Counted from the stretch's first letter, positions 1 to 8,345 are shown. The stretch: DNA of 64,000 bases from Planctomycetota bacterium (GCA_019186845.1 JABARW010000029.1:1-64000); one strand, 5' to 3'. Translations and numbers: made by a program. Notes: generated by a model not told the origin, from the sequence alone.

Positions 1-273
1 GCGCGGCTGATCGAGGTGCTGCAACGGCTTGTGGGCAAGGGAAACACGGCGCTGGTCATTGAGCACAATCTGGATGTAATCAAGTGCGCCGACTGGATCA
101 TTGACCTCGGTCCCGAGGGCGGCGACGAAGGGGGCAGGCTCATGGCCGAGGGCTCGCCGGCCTCGGTAGCGCAAGTCGAGGCCAGCTACACAGGCCAGTA
201 CCTCAAACGCTACTTCGCGCCCGGCGCCAGAAAAAAGTCCAGGGCCTCAAGACGCGAAAAAGTCGTGACCTGA
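1..273 (+). CDS. uvrA: UvrA, excinuclease ABC subunit A, C-terminal fragment
   Basis: Only the last 90 codons lie in the window; the reading frame is open from base 1. UvrA is the damage-recognition ATPase of nucleotide excision repair. The visible piece holds the end of the second ABC ATPase domain: the switch-histidine segment [27 protein letters not shown], of which EHNLDV and DLGPEGG are hallmarks of UvrA, then the usual tail ending in a basic stretch ([13 protein letters not shown]). The gene is followed by about 120 bases without a gene, convergent with the ABC-F gene on the other strand. Identity is secure from the [11 protein letters not shown] signature; nothing can be said about the upstream part. 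Confidence 0.95.
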   Translation, partial: ARLIEVLQRLVGKGNTALVIEHNLDVIKCADWIIDLGPEGGDEGGRLMAEGSPASVAQVEASYTGQYLKRYFAPGARKKSRASRREKVVT

Positions 274-391
274 CGCGCCGGGGCCTGGTACGCAGGCCCT
301 TGGCCGCAACGCCGCGCCCGCCAGACCCGGAAAGCGTCAGTTCACTCTCGAGATCCGCTCGCGGCATGGGTGCTGTTTGCACAGTCCCGGC

Positions 392-2425
392 CTATTCGCT
401 CACCGCCGCGGCCAGTGCTTCCCACTGCGCATAGAGCGCCTTGATTTCCGTGCCCAGGGCCTCGAAATCGCGGCTGAGGACCAGGGCGTCCTGGCTGCCG
501 CCGCCGGAGAACGCGGCTTCGAGCTGCCCGCTCAGTTCCGCCTGACGGGCCTCGAGTCTGGCAATCTTCTCCTCGAGCGCGCGCAGCTGGGTCCGCATGC
601 GGTGCAATTCGCGCTGGCGGGCCTTCTTCTCCTCGCGCTCCAGCGCCAGGGCTGACTTGCCGGATTCGGCCGCTTCGCGCTGGCTGTGAAGCTGGAGGGC
701 GCCGCGCCTGCTCTCGACAGCCTCGCGATGGCGCGTCTCCCACCATTGGGCGAACTTGCCCTCGAAGGCCTCCAGCTTGCGATTGCGCACCTCGACCACG
801 CGGGTGACGAGCTTGTCGAGGAAGTAGCGGTCGTGGCTGATGATCAGCAGGGTCCCGTCGAACTCATCGAGCATTTCCTCGAGCTGCTCGCAGGCCTGGA
901 TGTCCAGGTGGTTGGTGGGCTCGTCGAGCATCAGGAAGTTGACCTTGGCATGGACCAGCCGCGCCAGCTGCAGGCGTGATTTCTCGCCGCCGGAGAGGGT
1001 ACCGATGGGCCGTTCGAGGTCGTCGCGCTTGAACAGAAAGCGATGGAGCAGTTCGCTGGCGGGCTGAAACAGCAGGCCCGTGGCGGCCACGGTCCAGTCG
1101 ATCAGAGAGGCGCGGTGGTCGAGCACGTCGTGCAGCTGGGAGTAATCGCCCAACTTGACGCTTTTGCCAAGGCGCAGTGTGGGATTGTCCCAGTTCGCGT
1201 GCTTGAGGATTTCACGGAACAGCGTGGTTTTGCCCGAGCCGTTGGGTCCCACAAGCGCAACGCGCTCACCGTACTCGATGTCGAGGGACGCCTGATCAAA
1301 GATAACGCGCGCGTCAGGTTTTGCGGGATCGGGGGGCGGGTTACGGGTTTCGGAAGCCGCGCCCGGATCGTGACCCGACTCCCGGGACCCGATGTCTGAT
1401 CCATCGTTCGTGTACGCGAACGAGAAATCCCTGATGGAGAGCGCGATGCGCCCGTGGCGATCGCCGCCGGCAAAAGAGGCACGAAAGCGATGCTCGCCCC
1501 GATCGACTTTCTCTACCTTGTCCATCTGCTCAATGCGCATTTCCAGGGCCTTGGCGCGCTTGGCCTGGCCGGGGTCGTCATAGGCCTTGGCCATGTCCTT
1601 GAGGCGGCGGGCCTGGAACTCAAGGCGCTTGATCATGCGCTGCTGCGCGTGGTACTGGCGCTCCTGCAGGGCGTCAGCCTCTTCCTTCTGGCGCACATAC
1701 TCCGTGTAGTTGCCGCTCCACTGCCGGATCTTCTTGCCGCGCAGTTCCCAGATCTCGCTGACGCACGCGTCGAGCATGTGGCGGTTGTGGCTGACCATGA
1801 TCACGGCGGCATCGCTCTTGCGCACGAAGTCGATGAACCACTCGATGCCGTCCATATCGAGGTGGCTGCTGGGCTTATCCAGCAGCATGACCTGCGGCCG
1901 CGTCAGTACGATGCGGGCGAGGCCGATGATGTTGCGCTCGCCCCCTGAGAACGAGTCGATGCGCTGGTGGAAGGCCGACTGCGGCAGACCCAGGCCGCTG
2001 AGCACGGACTCGATGCGGCGGTCAAGGTCATAGGCCTTGGCGGCGTGGTGCTCATGCTGCAGGCGCTCGTACTCGGCAAGCAGGCCGTTTTGGCCCTCCG
2101 CGATGGCATGTTCGAGTTCGGCCAGGCGTTTTTCCCTCGCGACGTCCGCCGCAAAAACGCGGCGCATTTCCTCGAACACCGTCGCGCCGGGGGTGTAGGC
2201 CAGTTCCTGGGCCTGGTAGGCCAGCGTGATGCCCCGCTGGCGGAAGACGTTGCCTTCCGTCGGTTCCAGATCGCCCGCGATGAGCTTCAGCAGCGTGGAC
2301 TTGCCTGTGCCGTTCTGGCCGATGATGCCGACCTTCTGGCCGGGTTCGATGTCGATGGTGACGTCCTGCAGCAGCGTGGGACCGCCGAAGTGCTTGACGA
2401 CGTGACTGAGAGCTGCCAGGGCCAT
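392..2425 (-). CDS. ABC-F family ATPase (Uup/YheS-like), with altered first Walker B
   Basis: Soluble protein of 677 residues with two ABC ATPase domains and no membrane segments, the layout of ABC-F translation factors that act on the ribosome. Domain 1 has Walker A GQNGTGKST and signature SGGERN; domain 2 has Walker A GPNGSGKTT, signature SGGEKSR and Walker B LMLDEPTNHLD. A linker rich in basic and acidic helix separates them, and a coiled-coil tail (about the last 80 residues) resembles Uup. Odd point: the first Walker B reads MLLDKPSSHLD, so the catalytic glutamate after the aspartate is a lysine (GATAAG codons on the minus strand near 1880). The start was placed at ATG 2425 because ABC homology begins at ALAALSHVVKHFGG; the upstream extension is unlike the family and overlaps a terminator. 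Function beyond family level is not known. Confidence 0.9.
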   Translation of the reverse strand: MALAALSHVVKHFGGPTLLQDVTIDIEPGQKVGIIGQNGTGKSTLLKLIAGDLEPTEGNVFRQRGITLAYQAQELAYTPGATVFEEMRRVFAADVAREKRLAELEHAIAEGQNGLLAEYERLQHEHHAAKAYDLDRRIESVLSGLGLPQSAFHQRIDSFSGGERNIIGLARIVLTRPQVMLLDKPSSHLDMDGIEWFIDFVRKSDAAVIMVSHNRHMLDACVSEIWELRGKKIRQWSGNYTEYVRQKEEADALQERQYHAQQRMIKRLEFQARRLKDMAKAYDDPGQAKRAKALEMRIEQMDKVEKVDRGEHRFRASFAGGDRHGRIALSIRDFSFAYTNDGSDIGSRESGHDPGAASETRNPPPDPAKPDARVIFDQASLDIEYGERVALVGPNGSGKTTLFREILKHANWDNPTLRLGKSVKLGDYSQLHDVLDHRASLIDWTVAATGLLFQPASELLHRFLFKRDDLERPIGTLSGGEKSRLQLARLVHAKVNFLMLDEPTNHLDIQACEQLEEMLDEFDGTLLIISHDRYFLDKLVTRVVEVRNRKLEAFEGKFAQWWETRHREAVESRRGALQLHSQREAAESGKSALALEREEKKARQRELHRMRTQLRALEEKIARLEARQAELSGQLEAAFSGGGSQDALVLSRDFEALGTEIKALYAQWEALAAAVSE

Positions 2426-2490
2426 GAGGCGATTGTTGCGGATTTGCCGCCGCTGGCAAGACGCTGACAAGCGGCGCTGGGCCAAAACAA

Positions 2491-2515
2491 AGACGCCCGC
2501 ACGAGGCGGGCGTCT
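2491..2515 (-). terminator. Rho-independent terminator after the amidase gene
   Basis: A perfect 10-bp stem (AGACGCCCGC / GCGGGCGTCT) with a 5-base loop lies just past the amidase stop codon at 2537. Read on the minus strand it is followed by TTGTTTT. It separates the amidase transcript from the ABC-F gene. Confidence 0.75.
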
Positions 2516-2536
2516 GCAGGCGTGAAGCAAGAATCC

Positions 2537-3580
2537 CTAGCGGCTCACGCTGGCCTTCGACTCGGCCCGGGCGAACTTCACCAGGCCGGCGAACAGGGCG
2601 TCGGCCATCTTTTCCTGGGTGTCCGTGCGGTTGAGCCTGAGGGCCTCGGCCTTGTTCGAGAGGAAGCCAAGCTCGATCAGGGTCGCGGTCATTTTCGTCT
2701 TGGTCAGCACGCGCAGGCCGCGGGGGTCTTTCTTGGCGCCGCGGTTGGCCATGCCGACTTCACTGACCAGGGCGCCCACCAGAGCCTGGGTCAGGCGCTT
2801 GCTGCTTTCCGAAGACTCATTGTAGAAGCCCTCGCTGCCGACCACGGAGTCGTCGCTGGGCGAAATGTTGGCGTGGATGCTGATGAAGAGGTCGGCCTTG
2901 CCGTCGTTGGCCATGGTCACCCGCTCGTCCAGCTCGGGGTAGGTGTCGGCGGTGCGCGTCATGATGACCCTTGCGCCCGCGCCCTCACACAGCTTCTGCA
3001 GGCGCAGCGCCACATTCAGACAGATGTGCTTCTCAGAAACGCCGTGGCCGATGCCGCCGGGATCCTTGCCGCCGTGGCCCGCATCAATGCAGATGGTCCA
3101 GCCGCGCAGATCGGTGCCGATGGCCTTTTCGGGCTTCTTGGCCTGGGCCGGAGGCGTCAGGGGTTCGAGTTCGTAATTGGCGGAGGGCTTGCGCCTGGCA
3201 CGCACCAGGTCTTCGCGGCCGATATGCCGCGCCACGAAGTCAAACACCGACTCGGGCAGGAGCAGATCGTCGTTGCGGAAGTAGGCGTTGCGCTCAAAGC
3301 GCCAGTAAAGGTTGTTCATGACCATCACATCGGAGCCTTCCGTGAAGACGATGCGATGGAGCCCGTCGCGGCTCTGGATGGCGTGGTCGCGCGCTCCGTA
3401 GGCTTCGCCGGATTCCCAGCCCAGGCGCGCCTTCATTTCCGAGAGCCAGACGGTGCGGGGCTCGGGGTCGGTCTGCGGCGGAACGGTGCCCATGGTCGCG
3501 TAGTTGCCGCCCTCAATCAGGGTCTGGCAGCCCGTGGCCAGCACGGAGAGCATCACAAGAAGAACCAGGCTCAAGCGCAT
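2537..3580 (-). CDS. N-acetylmuramoyl-L-alanine amidase (Amidase_3), lipoprotein
   Basis: Zinc amidase that cleaves the lactyl-amide bond between MurNAc and the stem peptide. The 347-residue protein starts with a lipoprotein signal (MRLSLVLLVMLSVLATGC, lipobox LATGC), so it should be anchored in the outer or inner membrane facing the periplasm. After an N-terminal region of about 130 residues, the C-terminal half is an AmiA/AmiC-type catalytic domain: ICIDAGHGGKDPG (first zinc histidine), DERV (glutamate), FISIHAN (second zinc histidine) and TLIELGFLSN (catalytic glutamate). ATG 3580 was chosen because it has a GGAG site 8 bases upstream and begins the signal peptide. It may function in cell separation or peptidoglycan recycling; which one cannot be told from sequence. 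Confidence 0.9.
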   Translation of the reverse strand: MRLSLVLLVMLSVLATGCQTLIEGGNYATMGTVPPQTDPEPRTVWLSEMKARLGWESGEAYGARDHAIQSRDGLHRIVFTEGSDVMVMNNLYWRFERNAYFRNDDLLLPESVFDFVARHIGREDLVRARRKPSANYELEPLTPPAQAKKPEKAIGTDLRGWTICIDAGHGGKDPGGIGHGVSEKHICLNVALRLQKLCEGAGARVIMTRTADTYPELDERVTMANDGKADLFISIHANISPSDDSVVGSEGFYNESSESSKRLTQALVGALVSEVGMANRGAKKDPRGLRVLTKTKMTATLIELGFLSNKAEALRLNRTDTQEKMADALFAGLVKFARAESKASVSR

Positions 3581-3611
3581 GAGAAACTCCAGGTCAGTTG
3601 GCGCGGCATTG

Positions 3612-3635
3612 CCGCTTTGGGGCCCGCCAAAGCGG
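3612..3635. other. Hairpin in the amidase leader region
   Basis: A 9-bp inverted repeat (CCGCTTTGG / CCAAAGCGG) with loop GGCCCG lies 32 bases upstream of the amidase start. No T-tract follows it, so it is not an obvious terminator. It could be a leader structure or a scattered repeat; no function is assigned. Confidence 0.4.
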
Positions 3636-3714
3636 GCACTCCCATGGCCTATCGGCAGGGGGGCGACTTGCGGTTGAGCGAAAATCGGGGTCTGGGGCGC
3701 GGCAGGGAAAGAAA

Positions 3715-3740
3715 GCGGGCGGACCCGAGGGTCCGCCCGC
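3715..3740 (-). terminator. Rho-independent terminator after the porin gene
   Basis: A perfect 12-bp GC-rich stem (GCGGGCGGACCC / GGGTCCGCCCGC) begins 18 bases past the porin stop codon and on the minus strand is followed by TTTCTTTCCC, the expected T-rich tract. It ends the porin transcript before the amidase gene. Confidence 0.8.
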
Positions 3741-3758
3741 AACCTGCGTTGAGCCGGC

Positions 3759-5258
3759 CTAGAACATCCACTGAATCTGGATGCGGAGCTGCCAGACGTT
3801 CCAGTAGTCGGACTGGTCCGCGGCGATGCTGCCGGGACTACGGGTCGGCATGGGCTGGCCGTGGGGGGCATTGGCCGGCAGAGTGCCGGCGCCGACGGCA
3901 AGCTGGTAGGTGATGTAGGTGAAATCGAGCTGTGCCTTCAGGTTATGGCCGCCGATGTAATAGCCAACGGCTAGGCCAAGTTCCGTGGAATCAGGGCGCA
4001 GGGCATTGCGCCTGGTGCTCGCACCCGCCAGCCAGAACTCGTCGGCGTCGAACATGCCGAAACGGAAGCCCACGTCAAACTGGCGCGGCAGGATCATGTA
4101 GCCGACTTCGAAGGTCCAGCCGCAGTCCGTGAGGTCACCGGGGAAGGCGCGGTTGGCCGTGACGCCGTTGCCCTCGAGGGGGCCGAAGTTGTGGAACTCC
4201 GTCTTGCGGTAGTACCAGGCCACGTTGACACTCAGGCCGTGCCAGCGGAAGTGGCCGTCCAGCGTGATGGCGACGGTGTCCTGGCCGGTGTTGCTGCGAC
4301 CCGAGCCCGGGCTGCTGGAGGTGGGGCGCAAGGCAGCGTTGGAGAAGCGGCTGGTGAGCCAGTTGAAGGCGAAACCCACGGAGAAGAGGACCTTGTTGTA
4401 GGTGTCCTCGCCGCGCATATCGACCATGTCGTCAGCTACTTCGCCCAGGGGGTGAGTTTCAACGCGGAGCACCGGCATCAGGTCGGCGTCCACAGTCTGG
4501 CTGAAGGTATCAGCGTTGACCGCGCGGTCCTGGTTGCGGAAGTCGTTGTTGGCGCGCAGGGCGCCGTTGAACACGCCCACCCAGTACTTGACCCAGGGGG
4601 TGTCGCCGCCGATGACTCCCGAGAGCCACAGGCCTTTGCCCCAGCCCTGGTTGAAGGTCTCGCTGACCACGGAGCCCTCCACCATCTGCTGCTTGTTGTA
4701 GCCCGTGAGGAACTCGTAGTTGAAGGGGATCTTCGTCTGGCCGACGTTGACGTTGATTTCCTTGTACTTGGCCCAGGTCAGGAAGCCTTCTTCAAACAGA
4801 TCGCTGCCGCCTGCGGTCCAGTGGAAGAGCACGAAGTACTTCCACTCTTTGCCGAAAATGTTGCCGCGGAAGAACGTCTTGGCGCGCGTGACGCGGAAGT
4901 TCCAGAAGTCGCGGCCGTTGGAGGCGCGCACGCTGTTGGCGTCCGACGGGCCCTCGGCGTCCTGGGCACGCTCATCGTTGTAGGTAAGGCGGAACTGCAC
5001 CCAGGTGCCCATGGTCAAAGCGAAGTTGCCGTCTTCCGTCGCCCATGAAAACAGCCTGGCCTTGCTCAGCTTGGTGGCCAGCGCGGGCTCTTCATCGCCG
5101 CCCTGGCGCTCGACGACTTTCATGGCGTCCACTTCGGCGCGCAGGCGCGCCAGCTCCGACTGCAACTCACCAACCCGGTTGTCCTGCGCTGCCAGCGCGG
5201 GCGCCATGCACAAAGCGCCCAGCACCAGCAGCTTCGTCCATCGTCCGAAGCTACTCAT
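3759..5258 (-). CDS. OprO/OprP-type porin
   Basis: Predicted outer-membrane beta-barrel of 499 residues, similar in overall composition and ending to the phosphate-selective porin O/P family. A signal peptide (MSSFGRWTKLLVLGALCMAPALAAQ) is followed by a short coiled coil (VGELQSELARLRAEVDAMK) that typically trimerises such porins, then a long region of alternating aromatic/polar strands (for example FWNFRVTRAKTFFRGNIFG, WKYFVLFHWTAG, VNVGQTKIPFNYEF). It ends in WQLRIQIQWMF, a classic barrel-terminal strand with a C-terminal phenylalanine. Start ATG 5258 has a strong GGGAGGGAGA site. It is divergent from the radical SAM gene with overlapping promoters and a palindromic operator between. Substrate specificity is unknown; phosphate should not be assumed. 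Confidence 0.8.
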   Translation of the reverse strand: MSSFGRWTKLLVLGALCMAPALAAQDNRVGELQSELARLRAEVDAMKVVERQGGDEEPALATKLSKARLFSWATEDGNFALTMGTWVQFRLTYNDERAQDAEGPSDANSVRASNGRDFWNFRVTRAKTFFRGNIFGKEWKYFVLFHWTAGGSDLFEEGFLTWAKYKEINVNVGQTKIPFNYEFLTGYNKQQMVEGSVVSETFNQGWGKGLWLSGVIGGDTPWVKYWVGVFNGALRANNDFRNQDRAVNADTFSQTVDADLMPVLRVETHPLGEVADDMVDMRGEDTYNKVLFSVGFAFNWLTSRFSNAALRPTSSSPGSGRSNTGQDTVAITLDGHFRWHGLSVNVAWYYRKTEFHNFGPLEGNGVTANRAFPGDLTDCGWTFEVGYMILPRQFDVGFRFGMFDADEFWLAGASTRRNALRPDSTELGLAVGYYIGGHNLKAQLDFTYITYQLAVGAGTLPANAPHGQPMPTRSPGSIAADQSDYWNVWQLRIQIQWMF

Positions 5259-5334
5259 GGGTGTCTCCCTCCCGTTGTCTGCAGAAGAGCTGGCTATCCC
5301 AGATCGCCCGATCCCCCAGCCATGCTCCGCCTGC

Positions 5335-5363
5335 ACAATACACTTCGGTCCGTATTGAAACAA
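5335..5363 (-). promoter_or_regulatory. Sigma70-like promoter for the porin
   Basis: On the minus strand TTGTTT (5363-5358) and TATTGT (5340-5335) are separated by exactly 17 bases. The -35 element overlaps the -35 of the opposing promoter, so the two transcripts probably compete or are co-controlled. The leader to the porin start is about 70 bases. Confidence 0.5.
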
Positions 5364-5382
5364 GATATTCGTATCCTATAAT
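5355..5382 (+). promoter_or_regulatory. Sigma70-like promoter for the radical SAM operon
   Basis: TTGAAA (5355-5360), a 16-base spacer and a perfect TATAAT (5377-5382) lie 26 bases before the start codon at 5408, giving a short leader. The spacer is filled by the GATA-N4-TATC palindrome at 5364-5375, so a protein bound there would block this promoter. Confidence 0.6.
5364..5375. promoter_or_regulatory. Candidate operator GATA-TTCG-TATC
   Basis: Perfect palindrome with 4-bp arms, located between the -35 and -10 of the plus-strand promoter and next to the -35 of the porin promoter. The same GATA-N4-TATC pattern occurs before had (30461-30472) and, with one mismatch, before narC (50485-50496). 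An Rrf2-type regulator is a reasonable but untested binder. Confidence 0.45.
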
Positions 5383-5407
5383 CGCCTTTGCGGGCCCGGA
5401 GTGCATC

Positions 5408-6769
5408 ATGCGAGTTCTCGTCGTCGCGGCCAATCAGGAGCACAAACCCGACCCCGTCGTCCCCCTCGGCGCCGCCTACGTCGCTGGCGCCGCCCGCGAT
5501 GCCGGACACGAAGTGCGACTCTACGACGCATGCTTCGCCTCCACTCGCTGGCCCGGCGAACTCAGGCATGCCATCGCCTCTTTCCAGCCCGAGGTCATCG
5601 GCCTGTCCCTGCGCAACGTCGATGACGTCGCCTGGCCCCGCGCCACCAGCTACCTGCCCCACTACCGCGCCGTGGCCGCCGTCATCCGTGAGGCCGCCCC
5701 CGAAGCAGCTCTCGTGCTTGGAGGCTCGGCTTTCACTCTGTTCCCCGAGGAATTCATGCGCGAGCTGGGCGCAGACTTCGGCATCTGCGGCGAGGGTGAA
5801 ATCGAGTTCCAGCTCCTGCTGGCCGAGTTGAAGGCCGGGCGAGCCACCCATCGCCTGCGCCGCGCCCTGCCCCTTTCGGCACCGGCCTCTTCCATCGAGC
5901 CGGCTCTCGACCTCATTGACATCGACCGCTACTACCGCCGCGGCGGGGCCCTCAATGTCCAGACGCGAAGAGGCTGCCAGTTCCTGTGCAGCTATTGCAC
6001 CTATCCCATGCTCGAGGGCGCCCACGCCCGCCCCGGAGACGTGCGGCGCGTCGTGGATCTCATTGAGCGCCTGCACGATGAGCGTGGCATCCACCATTTC
6101 TTTGTCGTCGATAACACCTTCAATGTGCCGCACGACCACGCTCTGGCCTTCTGTCGCGCGCTGTCGGCGCGGGCCATGGGGGTGCAGTGGACGGCCTACA
6201 TCACGCCCGCGGGACTGACGCTGGAACTGGTGCAGGCCATGGCCCAGGCCGGCTGCACGAGCGTGGACCTGGGCACGGACGCCGCCTCGGCGCCGACCCT
6301 GGCGGGTCTGCGCAAGTCATTTGGCCTGCGCGAGATTGAGCGCTGCTGCCACTGGCTGCGCGATGCCGGCATCCGCTTTTCCCACAGCCTGATTCTGGGC
6401 GGGCCCAACGAAACCCGGGCCACGCTGGATGAAACCGTCCAGGCTATCAACGCCACGCGGCCCAACGCCGTCATCGCCATGCTGGGGGTGCGCGTATACC
6501 CCGACACCGCCCTGGCCCAGCAGGCGCGGCGCGACGGTCTGCTCGACCGCCCGCCGGGGCTGGAACCTCTCTTCTACATCAGCGAGGCAGTGCGCGACGA
6601 TCTCGACCACCTGGCGCGGGACATCCGCGACCGTCATCCCCACTGGTACTTCCCCGGGCTGGAGGGCAACCGCTGGCAGCGCATGTGGCAGCGCCAGCGC
6701 AACTCGGGAGTGCGCGGCCCCCTGTGGGCTTTGCGTGAAGCCGCCACGTTTACGGAGGAGAGGCCATGA
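5408..6769 (+). CDS. Radical SAM protein with B12-binding-like N-terminal domain
   Basis: A 453-residue enzyme of the cobalamin-dependent radical SAM class. The N-terminal third (MRVLVVAANQEHKPDPVVPLGAAYVAGAARDAGHEVRLYD) has the Rossmann-like B12-binding fold pattern seen in BchE/HpnJ relatives. The radical SAM cluster motif is C-x3-C-x2-C in RRGCQFLCSYCTYP, near residue 195, followed by the barrel (HHFFVVDNTFNVP, SVDLGTDAASAPTLAGLRKSF, FSHSLILGGPNET). The start ATG 5408 was chosen by homology; upstream in-frame codons lie inside the promoter. Its stop overlaps the next gene by 4 bases (ATGA), so the two are co-translated. Substrate unknown; methylation or rearrangement of a lipid, cofactor or peptide would all be possible. 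Confidence 0.85.
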   Translation: MRVLVVAANQEHKPDPVVPLGAAYVAGAARDAGHEVRLYDACFASTRWPGELRHAIASFQPEVIGLSLRNVDDVAWPRATSYLPHYRAVAAVIREAAPEAALVLGGSAFTLFPEEFMRELGADFGICGEGEIEFQLLLAELKAGRATHRLRRALPLSAPASSIEPALDLIDIDRYYRRGGALNVQTRRGCQFLCSYCTYPMLEGAHARPGDVRRVVDLIERLHDERGIHHFFVVDNTFNVPHDHALAFCRALSARAMGVQWTAYITPAGLTLELVQAMAQAGCTSVDLGTDAASAPTLAGLRKSFGLREIERCCHWLRDAGIRFSHSLILGGPNETRATLDETVQAINATRPNAVIAMLGVRVYPDTALAQQARRDGLLDRPPGLEPLFYISEAVRDDLDHLARDIRDRHPHWYFPGLEGNRWQRMWQRQRNSGVRGPLWALREAATFTEERP

Positions 6770-7806
6770 GTGACGTACCGGCGCCGCAACGTGTGCTGAT
6801 CTCGCCGATGGAGCTCCGCGTCTGGCGCGTGTTGCAGGCCGTCTTCTTCCTGGTGGGTGCCGTGATCCTCGGCGCCCTGTTCATCTCCCCCAGGCTCGGC
6901 CTGCACCTGCTCTGGAACGTGCTCATTCCTGTGGCGCCGGCCCTGCTGGTCATCGCGCCGGGCCTGTGGCGCAACGTCTGCCCCATGGGCACGACTTCGC
7001 TCATGCCGCGCCATCTGGGGCTGTCGAGGCGCAAGCACCTGAGCGCGGCGGCACAGGGCTGGATGGCCGTGGGGGCCTTGGCGCTGCTGCTGGTGATTGT
7101 GCCCCTGCGGCACGTCATCCTTGACACCAACGGCTACGCGATCGGGGCTGCGCTGGTGGCGGTGGCCGCGTTGACCGTGGGGCTGGGCATGGTGTTCGAG
7201 TGGAAGAGCGCCTGGTGTTCCGGGCTCTGCCCGGTGTATCCCGTGGAACTGCTGTACGGCGAAGAGCCCCTGGTGAGCGTGAAGAACGCCCACTGCCGGA
7301 GCTGCGAGAACTGCGTGCTGCCCTGCAAGGACGGCACGCCGGACTTGCACCCGGCCAACGCCAGCAGCCAGGCCGCAGCCCGCTGGTCGGGCCTGATACT
7401 GGCGGGGGGCTTCCCGGGGTTCATCTGGGGCTGGTATCAGGTGCCCAACTATGAGGGGCTGGAGGGCTTCAAACACCTGCACATCGCCTATGGTTATCCG
7501 CTCGTGGCCATGGCGGCGGCCCTGTGCGCCTTTCTGGCCCTGCGCGCCGTGCTCGGCGCGTCCCGCGAACGCATGCTGGTCAGGGTGTTTGCCGCGGCCG
7601 CAGTGATTGCTTATTACTGGTTCAAGGCTCCGGTGATGCTGGGCTTTGGCGAGAATCCGGCGGCCGCCCTGATCGACCTGCATGCCGCGCTGCCCGAGGT
7701 CACGCCCTGGGTTCTGCGCGGTATTGTGATTGCGGCCTTTGCCTGGCTGCTGGTGCTCAAGCCCAGCCGCGGCCGGGTGTGGGCCATCAAGCCGGCGACG
7801 GCCTAG
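6766..7806 (+). CDS. Polytopic membrane protein with 4Fe-4S motif (NapH/NosR-like)
   Basis: A 346-residue inner-membrane protein with roughly seven hydrophobic helices. Two cysteine-rich cytoplasmic or periplasmic segments recall NapH/NosR/CcoG-type electron-transfer proteins: NVCPMGTTSL near residue 69, and WCSGLCPVYPVE followed by CRSCENCVLPCKDGTPDLHP around residues 148-195. The CxxCxxxC run plus the CP pairs could bind one or two clusters. It overlaps the radical SAM gene by 4 bases and has GGAGGAG before its start. Being in the same transcript as the radical SAM enzyme, it may deliver electrons to it or to a periplasmic redox partner; that is inference. I do not recognise a named family member. 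Confidence 0.65.
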   Translation: MSDVPAPQRVLISPMELRVWRVLQAVFFLVGAVILGALFISPRLGLHLLWNVLIPVAPALLVIAPGLWRNVCPMGTTSLMPRHLGLSRRKHLSAAAQGWMAVGALALLLVIVPLRHVILDTNGYAIGAALVAVAALTVGLGMVFEWKSAWCSGLCPVYPVELLYGEEPLVSVKNAHCRSCENCVLPCKDGTPDLHPANASSQAAARWSGLILAGGFPGFIWGWYQVPNYEGLEGFKHLHIAYGYPLVAMAAALCAFLALRAVLGASRERMLVRVFAAAAVIAYYWFKAPVMLGFGENPAAALIDLHAALPEVTPWVLRGIVIAAFAWLLVLKPSRGRVWAIKPATA

Positions 7807-7910
7807 CAGGCGGCGCGGGCCTCGCTTGGCGCTGCATCCCCGGCCTTCCGCCGGCGATGCCGGCTTGTCGCGTTTCTTGACATGACTACTCAGACGAAGA
7901 GGAGAGAACC

Positions 7911-8207
7911 ATGAAGACTTTTGACATCAGCACGAAAACGACGGACCAGAAGACCCCGATCTTGCGGGACGACCGGCGTGCGGTGATGCGGCTGGAACTG
8001 AAGGCGGGCGACGCCCTGCCCAGCCACAGCTCGCCGGGGCCCCTGTCTTTGCTGGTGTTCCGCGGCGAACTGGAGTTCAGCGACGATGAAACGAAGCAGA
8101 AGGCCCTGCTTCAGCCCGGCCAGGGCATCCTGCTGGAGAAGAAGTCAATGCACTCGGTGCGCGCGCTCAAGGACACCACCTGCTTTGTGAACGCGCTGTT
8201 TGCCTGA
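7911..8207 (+). CDS. Small cupin-fold protein
   Basis: A 98-residue soluble protein with a single cupin-like pattern: RLELKAGDALPSHSSPGPLSLLVFRGELEFSDDE, then LLQPGQGILLEKKSMHSVRALKDTTCFVNALF. The HSSPGP and MHSV histidines sit where cupins usually bind a metal, but the full HxH...E...H set is incomplete. GAGGAGAG lies before the start. It follows the iron-sulfur membrane protein by about 100 bases and is closed by a terminator, so it may be the last gene of that transcript. Possible roles are a redox or NO-related metal sensor or a small enzyme; none can be supported firmly. Confidence 0.7.
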   Translation: MKTFDISTKTTDQKTPILRDDRRAVMRLELKAGDALPSHSSPGPLSLLVFRGELEFSDDETKQKALLQPGQGILLEKKSMHSVRALKDTTCFVNALFA

Positions 8208-8237
8208 AAACGTTCACGCTTCAACCATCAGCCTTTC

Positions 8238-8270
8238 AAGGGCCGCGCTCGCGCGGCCTTTCATTTTTTG
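8238..8270 (+). terminator. Rho-independent terminator after the cupin gene
   Basis: Stem GGCCGCG / CGCGGCC (8241-8247 with 8252-8258), extendable by a GU and two AU pairs, loop CTCG, then TTTCATTTTTTG. It closes the radical SAM-cupin transcript and separates it from the DUF1800 gene. Confidence 0.8.
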
Positions 8271-8307
8271 TCCGCAACCGGAAAACAAAGGGCGGGTTAA
8301 AGACAAA

Positions 8308-8321
8308 GATATCCAGATATC
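8308..8321. promoter_or_regulatory. GATATC-CA-GATATC element before the DUF1800 gene
   Basis: Two copies of the palindrome GATATC separated by CA lie 25 bases before the DUF1800 start codon in an AT-richer stretch. Its arms give GATA-N6-TATC, a relative of the GATA-N4-TATC sites elsewhere in the window. I could not place a convincing -35/-10 pair around it. Confidence 0.35.
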
Positions 8322-8345
8322 ACCCCAACGCATCCGGAGATGAAC

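Noticed and set aside
3759-5258. Phosphate-specific porin as the substrate call
   Set aside because: Family similarity is to OprO/P porins in general; the arginine ladder for phosphate was not visible, so the substrate was left open.
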